This document shows, in pieces, positions 9,714 through 18,600 of a stretch of 64,000 bases of DNA. The stretch is from Chryseolinea lacunae. Lineage in GTDB: Bacteria > Bacteroidota > Bacteroidia > Cytophagales > Cyclobacteriaceae. Position numbers and translations under genes: made by a program. The DNA lies in assembly GCF_016735595.1 (NCBI RefSeq), contig NZ_JAERRB010000015.1:62001-126000 (forward strand), in the 5' to 3' direction. The first letter of the stretch is position 1; the number at the start of each line of letters is the position of its first letter. Below the pieces are notes generated by a model. The model had not been told where the DNA came from, ran no database searches, and saw nothing but the letters and a program-made list of their open reading frames with translations.

Positions 9714-11069
9714 ATGCATATGAAATCAAAGTTATATTCATACCTCATACTCTTCCTGATGTTTGCCTGCGTGGTGTCGTGTAAAGAAGACGACGATGTG
9801 GCTCCTCAGGCCGCTGCCACCTTCACCGTCGACAAGCAGACTGCTAAAGTGGGAGAGGACATCCAGTTCACCAACACCTCTCAGAATGCCACGGCGTTCA
9901 AATGGAGCTTTGGCGATGGCACAACTTCGAAAGATTTGTCGCCCAAAAAATCGTATGAATCATCCGGAACGTTTGTGGTGAGCTTGCTCTCTTCGGGAGC
10001 GGGTGGCGCTACCATTTCGAGCCTCACCATCACAGTGGTTCCCAATCCGTCGTTTACGGTGGAAGGCGATGACAACCTGGTGGCCCTGACACCGATCAAA
10101 TTTACCAACGCATCCAAAGGAGCTACATCGTATCTCTGGTCATTCGGCAACGAAGCCGCATCCACCTCGACCGATCCGAGTCCAACCTTTACCTATCTGA
10201 AAGCCGGTAGCTATAAGGTGACCTTGAAGGCTATCAGCGCATCGGGTGAAAGCACGTTTGAAAAACAGATCACTGTGAAAGCAGCGACACCGGATGTCTA
10301 TTTTATCGAGAACGGATCGGAGTTGATGAAAAAACTTTCGCTTGATGGCAGCGGAACTGTTTCAAATTTTCTTGACCTCGCCGGTAAAATCGGTGTTGGT
10401 CTTGCCTATGATGATGTGCACGGAAAGATTTATTTCAGTGATTTTAACGAGGCGGACGCAGGCAAAATCTGGCGCGTAAACCTGGATGGCACTGAACTTG
10501 AAGCTGTTGTTTCTGATCTGGTCGATCCTTATGGCATAGCCCTCGATGTAGCGAGCGGGAAAGTCTACTGGTGTGACGGCGCCGACGCTAATGGAATAGG
10601 ACATATCTCACGAGCAAACCTTGACGGTTCCGGCAAAGAAGATGTGGTGTCGGTGGATGGCGCCGGATTTCGTGCCATTGCGCTGGATTTGAAAAACGAC
10701 AAAATGTATTTCTACGAAGTGGAAAACGAAGATCTATACATCGCCAATCTGGATGGAAGCAATGCTACTCCCATTATTTCGGGAGTATACGGCTATGCGA
10801 TTCTGGTAGACAGCGAACACGACAAGATATACTTCGACGAGCAAAATGATGAGTTGTTGAAGCGCGCTAATCTCGACGGAAGCGGCATTGAAACCGTGGA
10901 CGACAACGGCACGCGTATCTACGGAATGTCGATTGATTCGGAGACCGATAAACTCTATTGGTCGGGCAGAGACTCGGGTACCATTTTTGAAGCGGACCTA
11001 GATGGATCAAACAAGATCACATTGAAATCAGGTTTGGCGAGTCCACGTGGAATGTTCTTAAGAAAATAA
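9714..11069 (+). CDS. Lipoprotein with two PKD domains and a YWTD-type beta-propeller
   Basis: A 451-residue lipoprotein. The signal peptide ends in VVSC, with an acidic KEDDD stretch after the Cys as in surface-exposed Bacteroidota lipoproteins. Two PKD domains follow (about residues 35-105, WSFGDGTTS; 110-185, WSFGNEAAS). The C-terminal ~260 residues are repeated blades of the LDL-receptor class B type (KIYFSDFNEADAGKIWRVNL, KVYWCDG, KLYWSGRD; recurring ANLDGS). The fold is a six-bladed propeller used for protein or ligand binding. Translation may begin at 9714 or at the ATG two codons later. It follows SusD by 24 bp and is probably the surface accessory protein of this SusCD unit. Confidence 0.85.
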   Translation: MHMKSKLYSYLILFLMFACVVSCKEDDDVAPQAAATFTVDKQTAKVGEDIQFTNTSQNATAFKWSFGDGTTSKDLSPKKSYESSGTFVVSLLSSGAGGATISSLTITVVPNPSFTVEGDDNLVALTPIKFTNASKGATSYLWSFGNEAASTSTDPSPTFTYLKAGSYKVTLKAISASGESTFEKQITVKAATPDVYFIENGSELMKKLSLDGSGTVSNFLDLAGKIGVGLAYDDVHGKIYFSDFNEADAGKIWRVNLDGTELEAVVSDLVDPYGIALDVASGKVYWCDGADANGIGHISRANLDGSGKEDVVSVDGAGFRAIALDLKNDKMYFYEVENEDLYIANLDGSNATPIISGVYGYAILVDSEHDKIYFDEQNDELLKRANLDGSGIETVDDNGTRIYGMSIDSETDKLYWSGRDSGTIFEADLDGSNKITLKSGLASPRGMFLRK

Positions 11070-11079
11070 GCCGTATCGT

Positions 11080-12210
11080 ATGAAATACATACTCTTTATA
11101 TTATTCGTGGGAATAACAACTTTTTCCCTGCACAGTTGCTCCGACGACGGCTTCCCTGTGCCGCCTGCCAGCACAGTGCCCAAGTTTACGAGCACGGTCA
11201 ACAACGAGTCGTTTGCACCGGCCACGGCCACCTTTAAAAACGAATCGATCATTCCCGAGCGCGCCGGCGACGTGGTGTATACCTGGAGCTTTGGCGATGG
11301 CACATCGTCGTCTGAAGCCAGTCCGACGCACGAATACACAGAGCCAGGAAGCTATAAGGTGAACCTGGTTGTGGTGACCACGAAGTCGCAGGAGATCAAT
11401 GACTATAGTGTGACGTTGGTGATCAAGGACCCGAATGCGGTAGGTATACCGGTGTTTTTTTCGGATAAGAAATTGATCTATTCGTCAATCATTAACGACC
11501 AAGCTCCCGTGGCTTCGCAGTTAAATATTCCCGCACTTCAGGAATGTTATGGAATGGTGGTAGACACGGTGAATAGCAAATTGTATATGGCCGACTACGG
11601 AAGATTGAAGATTTTGGTTTCTGACCTTGATGGCAAAAATCAGCAGGACTTCAGAACCAACATCGGAGCGCCTACATCATTGGCTATCGACTATAAAGAC
11701 GGTCTGATTTATTGGGACACAGGCAGCGCCATCAGAAGAGCCAAATTGAATGATGCTTCGGTTGGTCAATATGAAGATGTGGCAACCGGACAGGCCGATC
11801 CCGAAGGCGTGGCCATTGATCCGGCGAACCGTGTGGTATATTGGAATTGCTATGATGGTGGCGTGTGGAAAAAAGGCATGGATCAGGCGGGCGGTGAACA
11901 ACAGATTATAACAACAGAAGGCGGCGGAAGCATTTTCGTGGTGAAGGATAGAATTTATTTCGATGCTTATTTTGCGGCATCAGATGATTCGTCCATTAAA
12001 TCTGCCAAGCTTGACGGAAGCGATGTTTCGACAATCGCTTCGGGCCTTGGAAGTGTTGTCTATGGTATAGCCTATGATCGTGTAGATAACAAATTGTACT
12101 GGGTGGACCGATATGAAGAGAAAATCATGCGGGCTACACTCACCGGTGAGAATACAGAAACATGGCTCGATGCCTATGCTACCGGTCTGACCTTCGGTAA
12201 ACGTAAATAA
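11080..12210 (+). CDS. Lipoprotein with one PKD domain and a YWTD-type beta-propeller
   Basis: A 376-residue paralogue of the preceding gene with one PKD domain instead of two (WSFGDGTSSSE near residue 70). The lipobox is LHSC at about residue 20. The propeller shows blades such as GLIYWDTGSAIRRAKL, RVVYWNCYDGG and KLYWVDRYEEKIMRATL, the Y-W-x-D signature of LDL-receptor class B repeats. It lies 10 bp after its paralogue and is followed by a rho-independent terminator. The pair looks like a tandem duplication that diverged. The ligand is unknown; no catalytic motif is visible. Confidence 0.83.
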   Translation: MKYILFILFVGITTFSLHSCSDDGFPVPPASTVPKFTSTVNNESFAPATATFKNESIIPERAGDVVYTWSFGDGTSSSEASPTHEYTEPGSYKVNLVVVTTKSQEINDYSVTLVIKDPNAVGIPVFFSDKKLIYSSIINDQAPVASQLNIPALQECYGMVVDTVNSKLYMADYGRLKILVSDLDGKNQQDFRTNIGAPTSLAIDYKDGLIYWDTGSAIRRAKLNDASVGQYEDVATGQADPEGVAIDPANRVVYWNCYDGGVWKKGMDQAGGEQQIITTEGGGSIFVVKDRIYFDAYFAASDDSSIKSAKLDGSDVSTIASGLGSVVYGIAYDRVDNKLYWVDRYEEKIMRATLTGENTETWLDAYATGLTFGKRK

Positions 12211-12222
12211 TGAATTCACTTT

Positions 12223-12269
12223 AAATGTTCATGCCCGGAGAACGTATCCTTCGTGGCATGAACATTTTT
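12223..12269 (+). terminator. Rho-independent terminator
   Basis: A perfect 13-bp stem (AAATGTTCATGCC at 12223-12235 with GGCATGAACATTT at 12255-12267) with a 19-nt loop runs into a T-rich tract. It lies 12 bp after the second propeller gene and before the next S51 gene, so that gene is either read by leakage or has its own promoter. Confidence 0.8.
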
Positions 12270-12287
12270 ATTTATTTCTAAAATCTT

Positions 12288-13127
12288 ATGAAGAAAATAC
12301 TGTTTTGCTTTTCGCTTCTCGTCGCGTTTCATTTTTCAAGTGCACAAAAAACAACGCCCAAAGGCAAACTCGTCATCATTGGCGGTGGCTCGCGGCCCGA
12401 TGCCATGGTGGATCGCATCATTGCCGAGGCAGGCTTGAAGCAGGGGGGCTACGGCATCATTCTCCCCATGTCAAGCGCCGACCCTGATTCAGCGGTCTAT
12501 TATGCGAGTCAGCAGTTTGTGAAAAAAGGAATCAACTCGATCTATGGTGTGATCTTCAAAAAAGGAGAGACCCTGACCCCGCAAAAAGTGGACTCCGTTC
12601 GCAATGCAAAACTGATCTACATTTCCGGTGGCGACCAGACCCGTTTCATGGGTGTGGTGCAAGGCACAGACATTGAGAAGGCCATTCGCGACGCGTACAT
12701 GAAGGGAAGCATTGTTGGGGGAACCAGTGCCGGTGCTGCCGTGATGAGCAAGATCATGATTACGGGCGACGAATTGAAGCATCCCGAATATTCATCTACG
12801 TTTCGAAACATTGAAGAGGCAAACATCGAAACAAAACCCGGGCTGGGTTTGGTTGAGGGAGTCATCATCGATCAGCATTTTGTGAAACGAAGCCGCTACA
12901 ACCGGCTCATCAGCGCGATCATAGAATATCCGCTGGAAAAAGGAATTGGTATTGATGAAGCCACGGCCATCATTGTGTCGGGCAACACGGCCGAGGTGAT
13001 CGGCGATTCGCAGGTGATCGTGTTTGAGAATCCCAAGCGATCTAAAGTGGTCACCAACGGCAAGCTCAGCGCGAAAGGATTGACGTTGAACATCTATGTG
13101 TCGGGAGAGAAGTTCAGCCTTAAATAG
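12288..13127 (+). CDS. Periplasmic cyanophycinase (peptidase S51)
   Basis: A 279-residue enzyme with a signal peptide (ending FSSAQ, residue ~20) and a complete S51 domain. The motifs are GGDQ with Gln117, GGTSAGA with nucleophile Ser147, and DQHFVKRSRYNR starting at Asp195. The spacing Asp, Gln, then Arg at +6, +8 and +11 equals that of the substrate-binding residues I recall for Synechocystis CphB (Asp172, Gln173, Arg178, Arg180, Arg183). Cyanophycinase is an exopeptidase that releases beta-Asp-Arg dipeptides from cyanophycin. The length is close to CphB. It has no sorting domain, so it should stay periplasmic, unlike the larger S51 protein at 3323-5338. Confidence 0.87.
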   Translation: MKKILFCFSLLVAFHFSSAQKTTPKGKLVIIGGGSRPDAMVDRIIAEAGLKQGGYGIILPMSSADPDSAVYYASQQFVKKGINSIYGVIFKKGETLTPQKVDSVRNAKLIYISGGDQTRFMGVVQGTDIEKAIRDAYMKGSIVGGTSAGAAVMSKIMITGDELKHPEYSSTFRNIEEANIETKPGLGLVEGVIIDQHFVKRSRYNRLISAIIEYPLEKGIGIDEATAIIVSGNTAEVIGDSQVIVFENPKRSKVVTNGKLSAKGLTLNIYVSGEKFSLK

Positions 13128-13250
13128 ATTCAGAAGGTCCATTGGCACACAAAACTGTCCCGGCGTGTAAAGTGAGAACCCGCGTTATGCATTTCAGGCA
13201 AAGAAGCAGTATCTTCATCCTGTAGACGACCCACTAAAATCTTTGCTGCT

Positions 13251-13772
13251 ATGAAAAACCGGATATTGTTTTTTGTCATCACCCTCATGACCGCCTTTAC
13301 CATGCAAACATTCGCACAAGCCAAATTGAAAGTCGGCGACAAAGCTCCCGACTTCACCGCCACCGATCAGGATGGCAAATCCATCAGCCTCTCGTCGTAT
13401 AGCGGGAAGAAGGTGGTGCTCTATTTTTATCCCAAAGATCAGACTCCGGGCTGTACGGAAGAAGCGTGCAACCTGCGCGACAACATCACGCAACTGGGAG
13501 ATGCGGGCTGGGTGGTGTTGGGCGTGAGCACTGACGATGAGCTTTCTCACAAAGAGTTTCAGAAGAAATACAATCTTCCCTTCTCACTGGTGGCCGACAA
13601 AGACAAAACCATCAACCAGAAATATGGCGTGTGGGTAGAGAAGGAACGCGACGGCAAGAAGTATATGGGCACAGCCCGCACCACGTTCCTTATCGATGAA
13701 AAAGGTGTGATCACCAGTGTGATCGACAAAGTGGACACGAAACAACACGCGTCGCAGATTCTGACCTATTGA
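13251..13772 (+). CDS. bcp: Exported BCP/PrxQ-type peroxiredoxin
   Basis: A 173-residue thiol peroxidase. The thioredoxin-fold domain starts at KVGDKAPDF. TPGCTEEAC gives peroxidatic Cys68 and a resolving Cys73 five residues later, the atypical 2-Cys BCP arrangement. It reduces peroxides using thioredoxin. Most BCP proteins are about 150 residues and cytoplasmic; this one has an N-terminal hydrophobic stretch ending MQTFAQA (about residue 24) that reads as a signal peptide, so a periplasmic location is likely. It is a single-gene unit with a terminator shared with the convergent arsR-type gene. Confidence 0.9.
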   Translation: MKNRILFFVITLMTAFTMQTFAQAKLKVGDKAPDFTATDQDGKSISLSSYSGKKVVLYFYPKDQTPGCTEEACNLRDNITQLGDAGWVVLGVSTDDELSHKEFQKKYNLPFSLVADKDKTINQKYGVWVEKERDGKKYMGTARTTFLIDEKGVITSVIDKVDTKQHASQILTY

Positions 13773-13804
13773 GAGCGCGTACTATAATTAAAGAATAGGA
13801 TAGT

Positions 13805-13835
13805 GGCCCTGACTTGTCGGGGCCTTTATTTTTTT
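13805..13835 (+). terminator. Rho-independent terminator after the peroxiredoxin gene
   Basis: An 8-bp stem, GGCCCTGA (13805-13812) with TCGGGGCC (13817-13824), has one T-G wobble and a CTTG loop, followed by TTTATTTTTTT. It ends the peroxiredoxin transcript; its T-tract overlaps the stop of the convergent regulator gene. Confidence 0.8.
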
Positions 13836-14101
13836 AGGCCTTCCAGGAAGGTGATGAACTCGTCAATCACTTCGTCGTTGAGGGAGTATTTGAGGTTGCG
13901 GCCTTCCTTTTCGGAATGGATGAGGTCGGTGTCGAGGAGTTGCTTCACGTGGTGGCAGATGGACGGTTGGGCGAGGTTCACCACGTCGGGGATGTCGGCG
14001 CAGTATAGACAATCTTTCTGCTTTTTGATTTCCCGAAGAATCAACAACCGGTTTGGGTCCGCCAGGGCTTTGGCGACCTTCTCTGCCTTCTTTGCGTTCA
14101 T
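13826..14101 (-). CDS. ArsR/SmtB-family transcriptional repressor
   Basis: A 91-residue winged-helix repressor. ADPNRLLILREI is helix 1-2 of the ArsR fold, and VNLAQPSICHHVKQLLDTDLI is the recognition region with the SxxxHHVKxLxxxGLI-like pattern. Cys31 and Cys34 (CLYC) lie where classical ArsR proteins carry the metal-binding ELCVCDL motif, and Cys49-His50-His51 lie in the recognition helix, so thiol, metal or oxidant sensing is plausible. It is divergent from the efflux operon. A 10-bp core (TATTTAAATG at 14136-14145) upstream of its start recurs in reverse orientation in the palindrome at 14307-14338, suggesting that it controls both directions. Confidence 0.88.
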   Translation of the reverse strand: MNAKKAEKVAKALADPNRLLILREIKKQKDCLYCADIPDVVNLAQPSICHHVKQLLDTDLIHSEKEGRNLKYSLNDEVIDEFITFLEGLKK

Positions 14102-14135
14102 AAGACCTTCATTTCACTCAAAATTAATATTTATT

Positions 14136-14202
14136 TATTTAAATGTTTCAATTCAATTAAACAAGTTGATCGTCTGCTGTTTACCTATTGTTGTCTAGAC
14201 AA
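14136..14202. promoter_or_regulatory. Candidate autoregulatory elements upstream of the ArsR-type gene
   Basis: TATTTAAATG at 14136-14145 is the reverse complement of the centre of the large palindrome at 14307-14338. A perfect 12-bp palindrome TTGTCTAGACAA lies at 14191-14202. Both are within about 100 bp of the repressor start. Assignment as binding sites is inference. Confidence 0.35.
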
Positions 14203-14306
14203 TCTTCTACGCTTGAAATCGATTGTGGTAGTCCCTTTTGACCACTCATCCTCCTAAAAATCTTTGAAAAAAACATAACCGTGGAACTAAACCTTACGTA
14301 CTAACG

Positions 14307-14338
14307 ATTTATAGATACATTTAAATATATCTATAAAT
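14307..14338. promoter_or_regulatory. 32-bp near-perfect palindrome, candidate ArsR operator
   Basis: Half-sites ATTTATAGATA (14307-14317) and TATCTATAAAT (14328-14338) are exact inverted repeats around CATTTAAATA, whose centre is itself symmetric. Only the two bases at the edges of the spacer fail to pair, so 15 of 16 positions match. It lies 34 bp before the small Cys-rich ORF and about 170 bp before the efflux adaptor gene. The size and symmetry fit a dimeric winged-helix repressor such as the divergent ArsR-type protein. A further 10-bp palindrome GAAATATTTC is at 14481-14490. Confidence 0.6.
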
Positions 14339-14372
14339 GATTTTTCCCTACTCACCTAAAAACAAGTTTGCC

Positions 14373-14459
14373 ATGAAAGAGAGAGACACCCCCCGAAAAG
14401 AACAGACACATCAGGAGAACAGAACAGGTTGCAGCTGCGAAGAGACATTTTGCTGCTGA
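14373..14459 (+). CDS. Possible 28-residue Cys-rich peptide
   Basis: A short ATG-initiated frame between the candidate operator and the efflux adaptor gene. The N-terminal part is charged and hydrophilic, and the C-terminus is GCSCEETFCC with four Cys in the last ten residues. The C-x-C and C-C pairs could bind a soft metal or take part in thiol chemistry. It begins 34 bp after the palindrome and stops 52 bp before the adaptor start, so it would be the first gene of the operon. I recognise no family. It could equally be a leader peptide or chance; the Cys clustering and placement argue for a real product. Confidence 0.4.
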   Translation: MKERDTPRKEQTHQENRTGCSCEETFCC

Positions 14460-14511
14460 TTTTATTTGCCCTTAAATATCGAAATATTTCAATAAATCAA
14501 TAAACAAATCC

Positions 14512-15597
14512 ATGAAAATTAATTTTGAACATACTACTTACGCCGGTGTATCATCGCTGCTGGGGGCTCTCGTTGTCGGAGCTATTCTGGCGGGATGCAC
14601 ATCGCAGGCGGCCGAAAATAAGACTGAAACAAAAGCTGCCACCTTACCTGCACCGGTAGGAACACCCGTTGACGCTGTGGTGGTGCAACCTGGTGTTGTG
14701 AACGAAGAACTGGAAGTGACCGGCACGCTCATCGCCAACCAGCAAGTGGACCTGGTGAGCGAACTCACCCGCCGGTTGGTTCGTGTGAATGTGAAAGAAG
14801 GAAGCTTTGTGAAGCAAGGCGCCCTGTTGTTTCAACTTGACGACGCCGACCTGCAAGCGCAACTGGAGCGCCTGCGTCAACAGGAAAAACTCGCGGTGTT
14901 GAATGAGAAACGTCTGAAAGATCTGATTGATCACGACGCCGTGATTCAACAAGACTACGACGAAGCCCTCACAAACCTCCGTGTGCTGGAAGCGCAGATC
15001 ACCGAGCTGCAAGTGGCCATCGCGAAGACCCGCATCCAAGCGCCGTTCGACGGTCAGATTGGGATGATCAATGTGCACCCCGGTGCCGTGGTTTCCGTGA
15101 ACACGTTGCTCACCAACATCGAAGACAACAGCGTGGTGAAAGTTGAATTTTCCGTTCCTGAAAAATACAGCCACATCATCACGCCCGGTAGCGAGCAATC
15201 GTTCACCATCGCCTCCGACGACAAACGCTATAAGGCCCGTGTGGTAGCACGCGAGTCCAGCCTCGACGAAGATACACGCACCTTGCGGGTGAGGGCGGTT
15301 GCCGCCAATCCCGGTCATGTCTTGTTGCCCGGACAAAGCGCACGCATCACGCTTTCGCTTAACACTTCGGGTGCGGCGCTGGCCGTGTCATCACAAGCGT
15401 TGCTGCCTTCATCGCAGGGCTACAACCTCTATGTTTCGCGTCACAACACCGTTGCCATCGTGCCCGTCCAGATCGGACAGCGCAGTGCCGCATCGGTCGA
15501 AATTCTCTCGGGTCTTCACCAGGGCGACACGGTCATTGTCAGCAACCTGCTGCGCCTGGCCCCCGGTGTGCCTGTTCATTTTGTGACGCTGAAATAA
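14512..15597 (+). CDS. RND efflux periplasmic adaptor (membrane fusion protein)
   Basis: A 361-residue HlyD/AcrA-type adaptor. The lipobox ILAGC (Cys near residue 29) makes it an inner-membrane lipoprotein facing the periplasm. The lipoyl/barrel-sandwich half-motif VKEGSFVKQGALLFQLDDADL is near residue 100, followed by a helical hairpin (RLRQQEKLAVLNEKRL). The second lipoyl half (IQAPFDGQIGMINVHPGAVV) and a beta-barrel domain follow. It bridges the pump and TolC encoded directly downstream (39-bp gap to the pump). Expression is probably under the palindromic operator upstream. Confidence 0.93.
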   Translation: MKINFEHTTYAGVSSLLGALVVGAILAGCTSQAAENKTETKAATLPAPVGTPVDAVVVQPGVVNEELEVTGTLIANQQVDLVSELTRRLVRVNVKEGSFVKQGALLFQLDDADLQAQLERLRQQEKLAVLNEKRLKDLIDHDAVIQQDYDEALTNLRVLEAQITELQVAIAKTRIQAPFDGQIGMINVHPGAVVSVNTLLTNIEDNSVVKVEFSVPEKYSHIITPGSEQSFTIASDDKRYKARVVARESSLDEDTRTLRVRAVAANPGHVLLPGQSARITLSLNTSGAALAVSSQALLPSSQGYNLYVSRHNTVAIVPVQIGQRSAASVEILSGLHQGDTVIVSNLLRLAPGVPVHFVTLK

Positions 15598-15636
15598 TTA
15601 CCCCATCATTTTCCCTACTGTAACACTACAAATTTC

Positions 15637-18600
15637 ATGAGTGCAATTTCTCAAATAAGTATATCCCGGCCCGTGCTGGCCGGCGTTATGTCGGTGCTGC
15701 TGATTCTGTTCGGCATCGTCGGCTACACCTTTCTCGGCACGCGCGAATATCCCGTCACCGACTCACCGCTTGTTACGGTGACCACCGTGTATCCGGGTGC
15801 CAGCGCCGACATCATTGCGTCGCAGGTAACCAAACCGTTGGAAGAAGCCATCGCCGAAGCCAACGGCATCCGCGCCCTGTCGTCTACCTCGCGCGAGCAG
15901 GTGAGTATCATCACCGTAGAGTTTAACCTCGACGCCGACCTCGAAGCCGCAGCCAACGATGTGCGCGACAAAGTTTCGAAGTCACGTCAGCAACTGCCCG
16001 CCGACATTGAACCCACCATTGTTGAAAAGATGGGACCTCCGGATTTCCTCGTGTTCCTGACCGTGCAAAGCGACACGAAGAGCCTCGAGGATGTTACGGA
16101 TTTTGTGAACATCAACATTAAAGAACGGCTGCAGTCTATCCCCGGCGTTCGCCTCGTAGATTCGTATGCCGGCCGCAAGCGCGCCATGCGTCTGCGAATG
16201 GACCCGGTTAAGTTGGCATCGTATAAGTTGACCCCCGCCGATGTGCAAAACGCTCTGCAACGCGAGAATGTGGATTTGCCCAGCGGACGCATCGAAGGCC
16301 AGAACACAGAAGTGACCCTGCGCACCTCGGGCCGCCTCGTTACCGAAGAAGACTTCAACAACATGATCATCGTTGAAAAAGGTGGTGCTATTGTGCGCTT
16401 CAAAGACATCGGCTCGGCCATCATGTCGTCGCAAAACGAACGCACGGCCATGATTGTGGGCGAAGGCAACACCGCGCGCTATGGCGTGGGAACGGGTGTT
16501 CAGCCACAACGCGGCGCAAACTCGCTCGCCATCGTGGAAGAATTCAAAACTCGCTTCGACGACATCGTGAAGACCGCTCCTAAAGACTACATCATTTCGT
16601 TGGGAAAAGATTTCACCGTGCCGGTTCGTAACTCTTTGTCGGAAGTGGAGGAAACCCTGCTGCTGGCGTTTGGCCTGGTGGCGTTAATCATCTTCATCTT
16701 CCTTCGCGACTGGCGAAGCACCATCATTCCCTTGGTTGCCATTCCGGTATCCATCATCGCCGCCTTCTTCATCATGTACATCGGCAACTTCTCCATCAAC
16801 GTGTTGACGTTGCTTGGGCTTGTGCTGGCCATTGGCCTGGTGGTGGACGACGCGATTGTGGTGTTGGAAAATATTTATAGTAAGATAGAGCAGGGGATGA
16901 GCCCCATTGAAGCCGCACGCAAAGGTTCGGATGAAATTTACTTCGCCGTAATTTCCACGACCGTGACACTGGCTGCTGTGTTTTTACCGATCCTCTTTTT
17001 GGGAGGCATCACGGGCAAGTTGTTTAAAGAATTTGCTGTGGTCGTGGCCGGATCGGTGCTGGTGTCGGCCTTTGTGGCCCTCACACTGTCGCCGATGATG
17101 AGCGCCTACTTGCTGAAGCGCGATGCTTCGCAAGGTTGGTTCTATCGCAAAACCGAACCGTGGTTTGTGGCCCTGAACCGTGGCTATGAAAAATCGCTGC
17201 ACGCCTTTTTCAAAGTGCGCTGGCTTGGGTTTGTGATCCTGGTGGCGTCGTTTGGTGTGGCCTGGTATCTGTTGCCCATATTGCCCTCTGAGCTTGCGCC
17301 GCTGGAAGATCGTTCTATGATTGGCCTCGCCGTGATTGCGCCCGAAGGCACATCGTATGAAAGCATGGAAGAGACCATGAAAGAAATCAACATGTATGTT
17401 TCAGACTCCGTGCCGGACCTGAACGGCAACCGCACCTACGCGGGCATCGCGGCATCGATCGGCACGCTGGTGCAGCCGGTGAACGGCGGCTTCCAATGGG
17501 TGTTCTTAAAAGATCCGAAAGATCGCAAGAGCGGTCTCACGCAGCAGCAGGTCTATGAGAAGCTTGTGGCGGCCTCGGCTAAATTCAGAAACGTGATCAT
17601 CATCCCGATACAGATTCCAACAATTGGTGGTTTCTCCAGCTCGCAGCCGTTGCAGTATGTTGTGCAGGCGCCCGACCTGAAAAGCCTCATCGATGTGATG
17701 CCGAAGATTATGGGTGAAGTATATCAAAGCAAGAAGCTGAGCTTCCAGGATCCAGACTTCAAAATCAACCGTCCTGAAATTGGTATCACCATCGATCGTC
17801 AGCGCGCGGCACAGGCCGGCATCTCTACACAAGAGATTGGCCGCACATTGCAGCTGGCGTTGAGCGGAAGACGCTATGGATACTTTATCTACAACGACCG
17901 TCAATACGAAGTGATCGGTCAACTGGACCGCGAAGAACGTTCGGCCCCTGCCGACCTGCGCTCGCTGTTCCTGAAAGCCGGCAACGGTGAAATGGTGTCG
18001 CTCGACAACCTCGTGAAATTGACAGAGAGCGTGAGCCCTCCGGCCATCTATCGCTACAACCAATCGTATAGCGCCACCATCTCTGCGACACCCGCACCCG
18101 GCGTGAGCCTCGGAGAAGCCATTGCTGAAATGGATGGCATTACACAAAAAGTGTTGCCGAAAGGATTCAGAACAGCATTGGCCGGACAAAGCCGCGACTA
18201 TGCAGAAAGCAGCTCGAGTCTCGTGTTTGCCTTCATCTTCGCCATCATCCTCATCTATCTGGTGTTGGCTGCTCAGTTTGAAAGCCTCATCGATCCGTTC
18301 ATCATCTTGCTCACGGTGCCGATGGCCTTGACCGGTGCGCTGCTGAGTTTGTGGATCACAAACCAGTCTGTCAACATCTTTAGCGAGATCGGTATCATCA
18401 TGCTCATTGGGTTGATCACCAAAAACGGTATCCTCATTGTGGAATTTGCTAACCAGCGTAAAGAAGAAGGAGAGTCGGTTAGTGAAGCTGTGCTCAGTGC
18501 AGCCACGTCGCGCTTCCGTCCCATCCTGATGACGACGCTGGCCATGATCTTCGGCACGTTGCCCATCGCGTTGTCGCTGGGCACGTCGTCGGGCAGCCGC

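Noticed and set aside
13803-14198. Plus-strand open frame across the ArsR-type gene
   Set aside because: It begins in the terminator stem and runs antisense to a well-recognised repressor.
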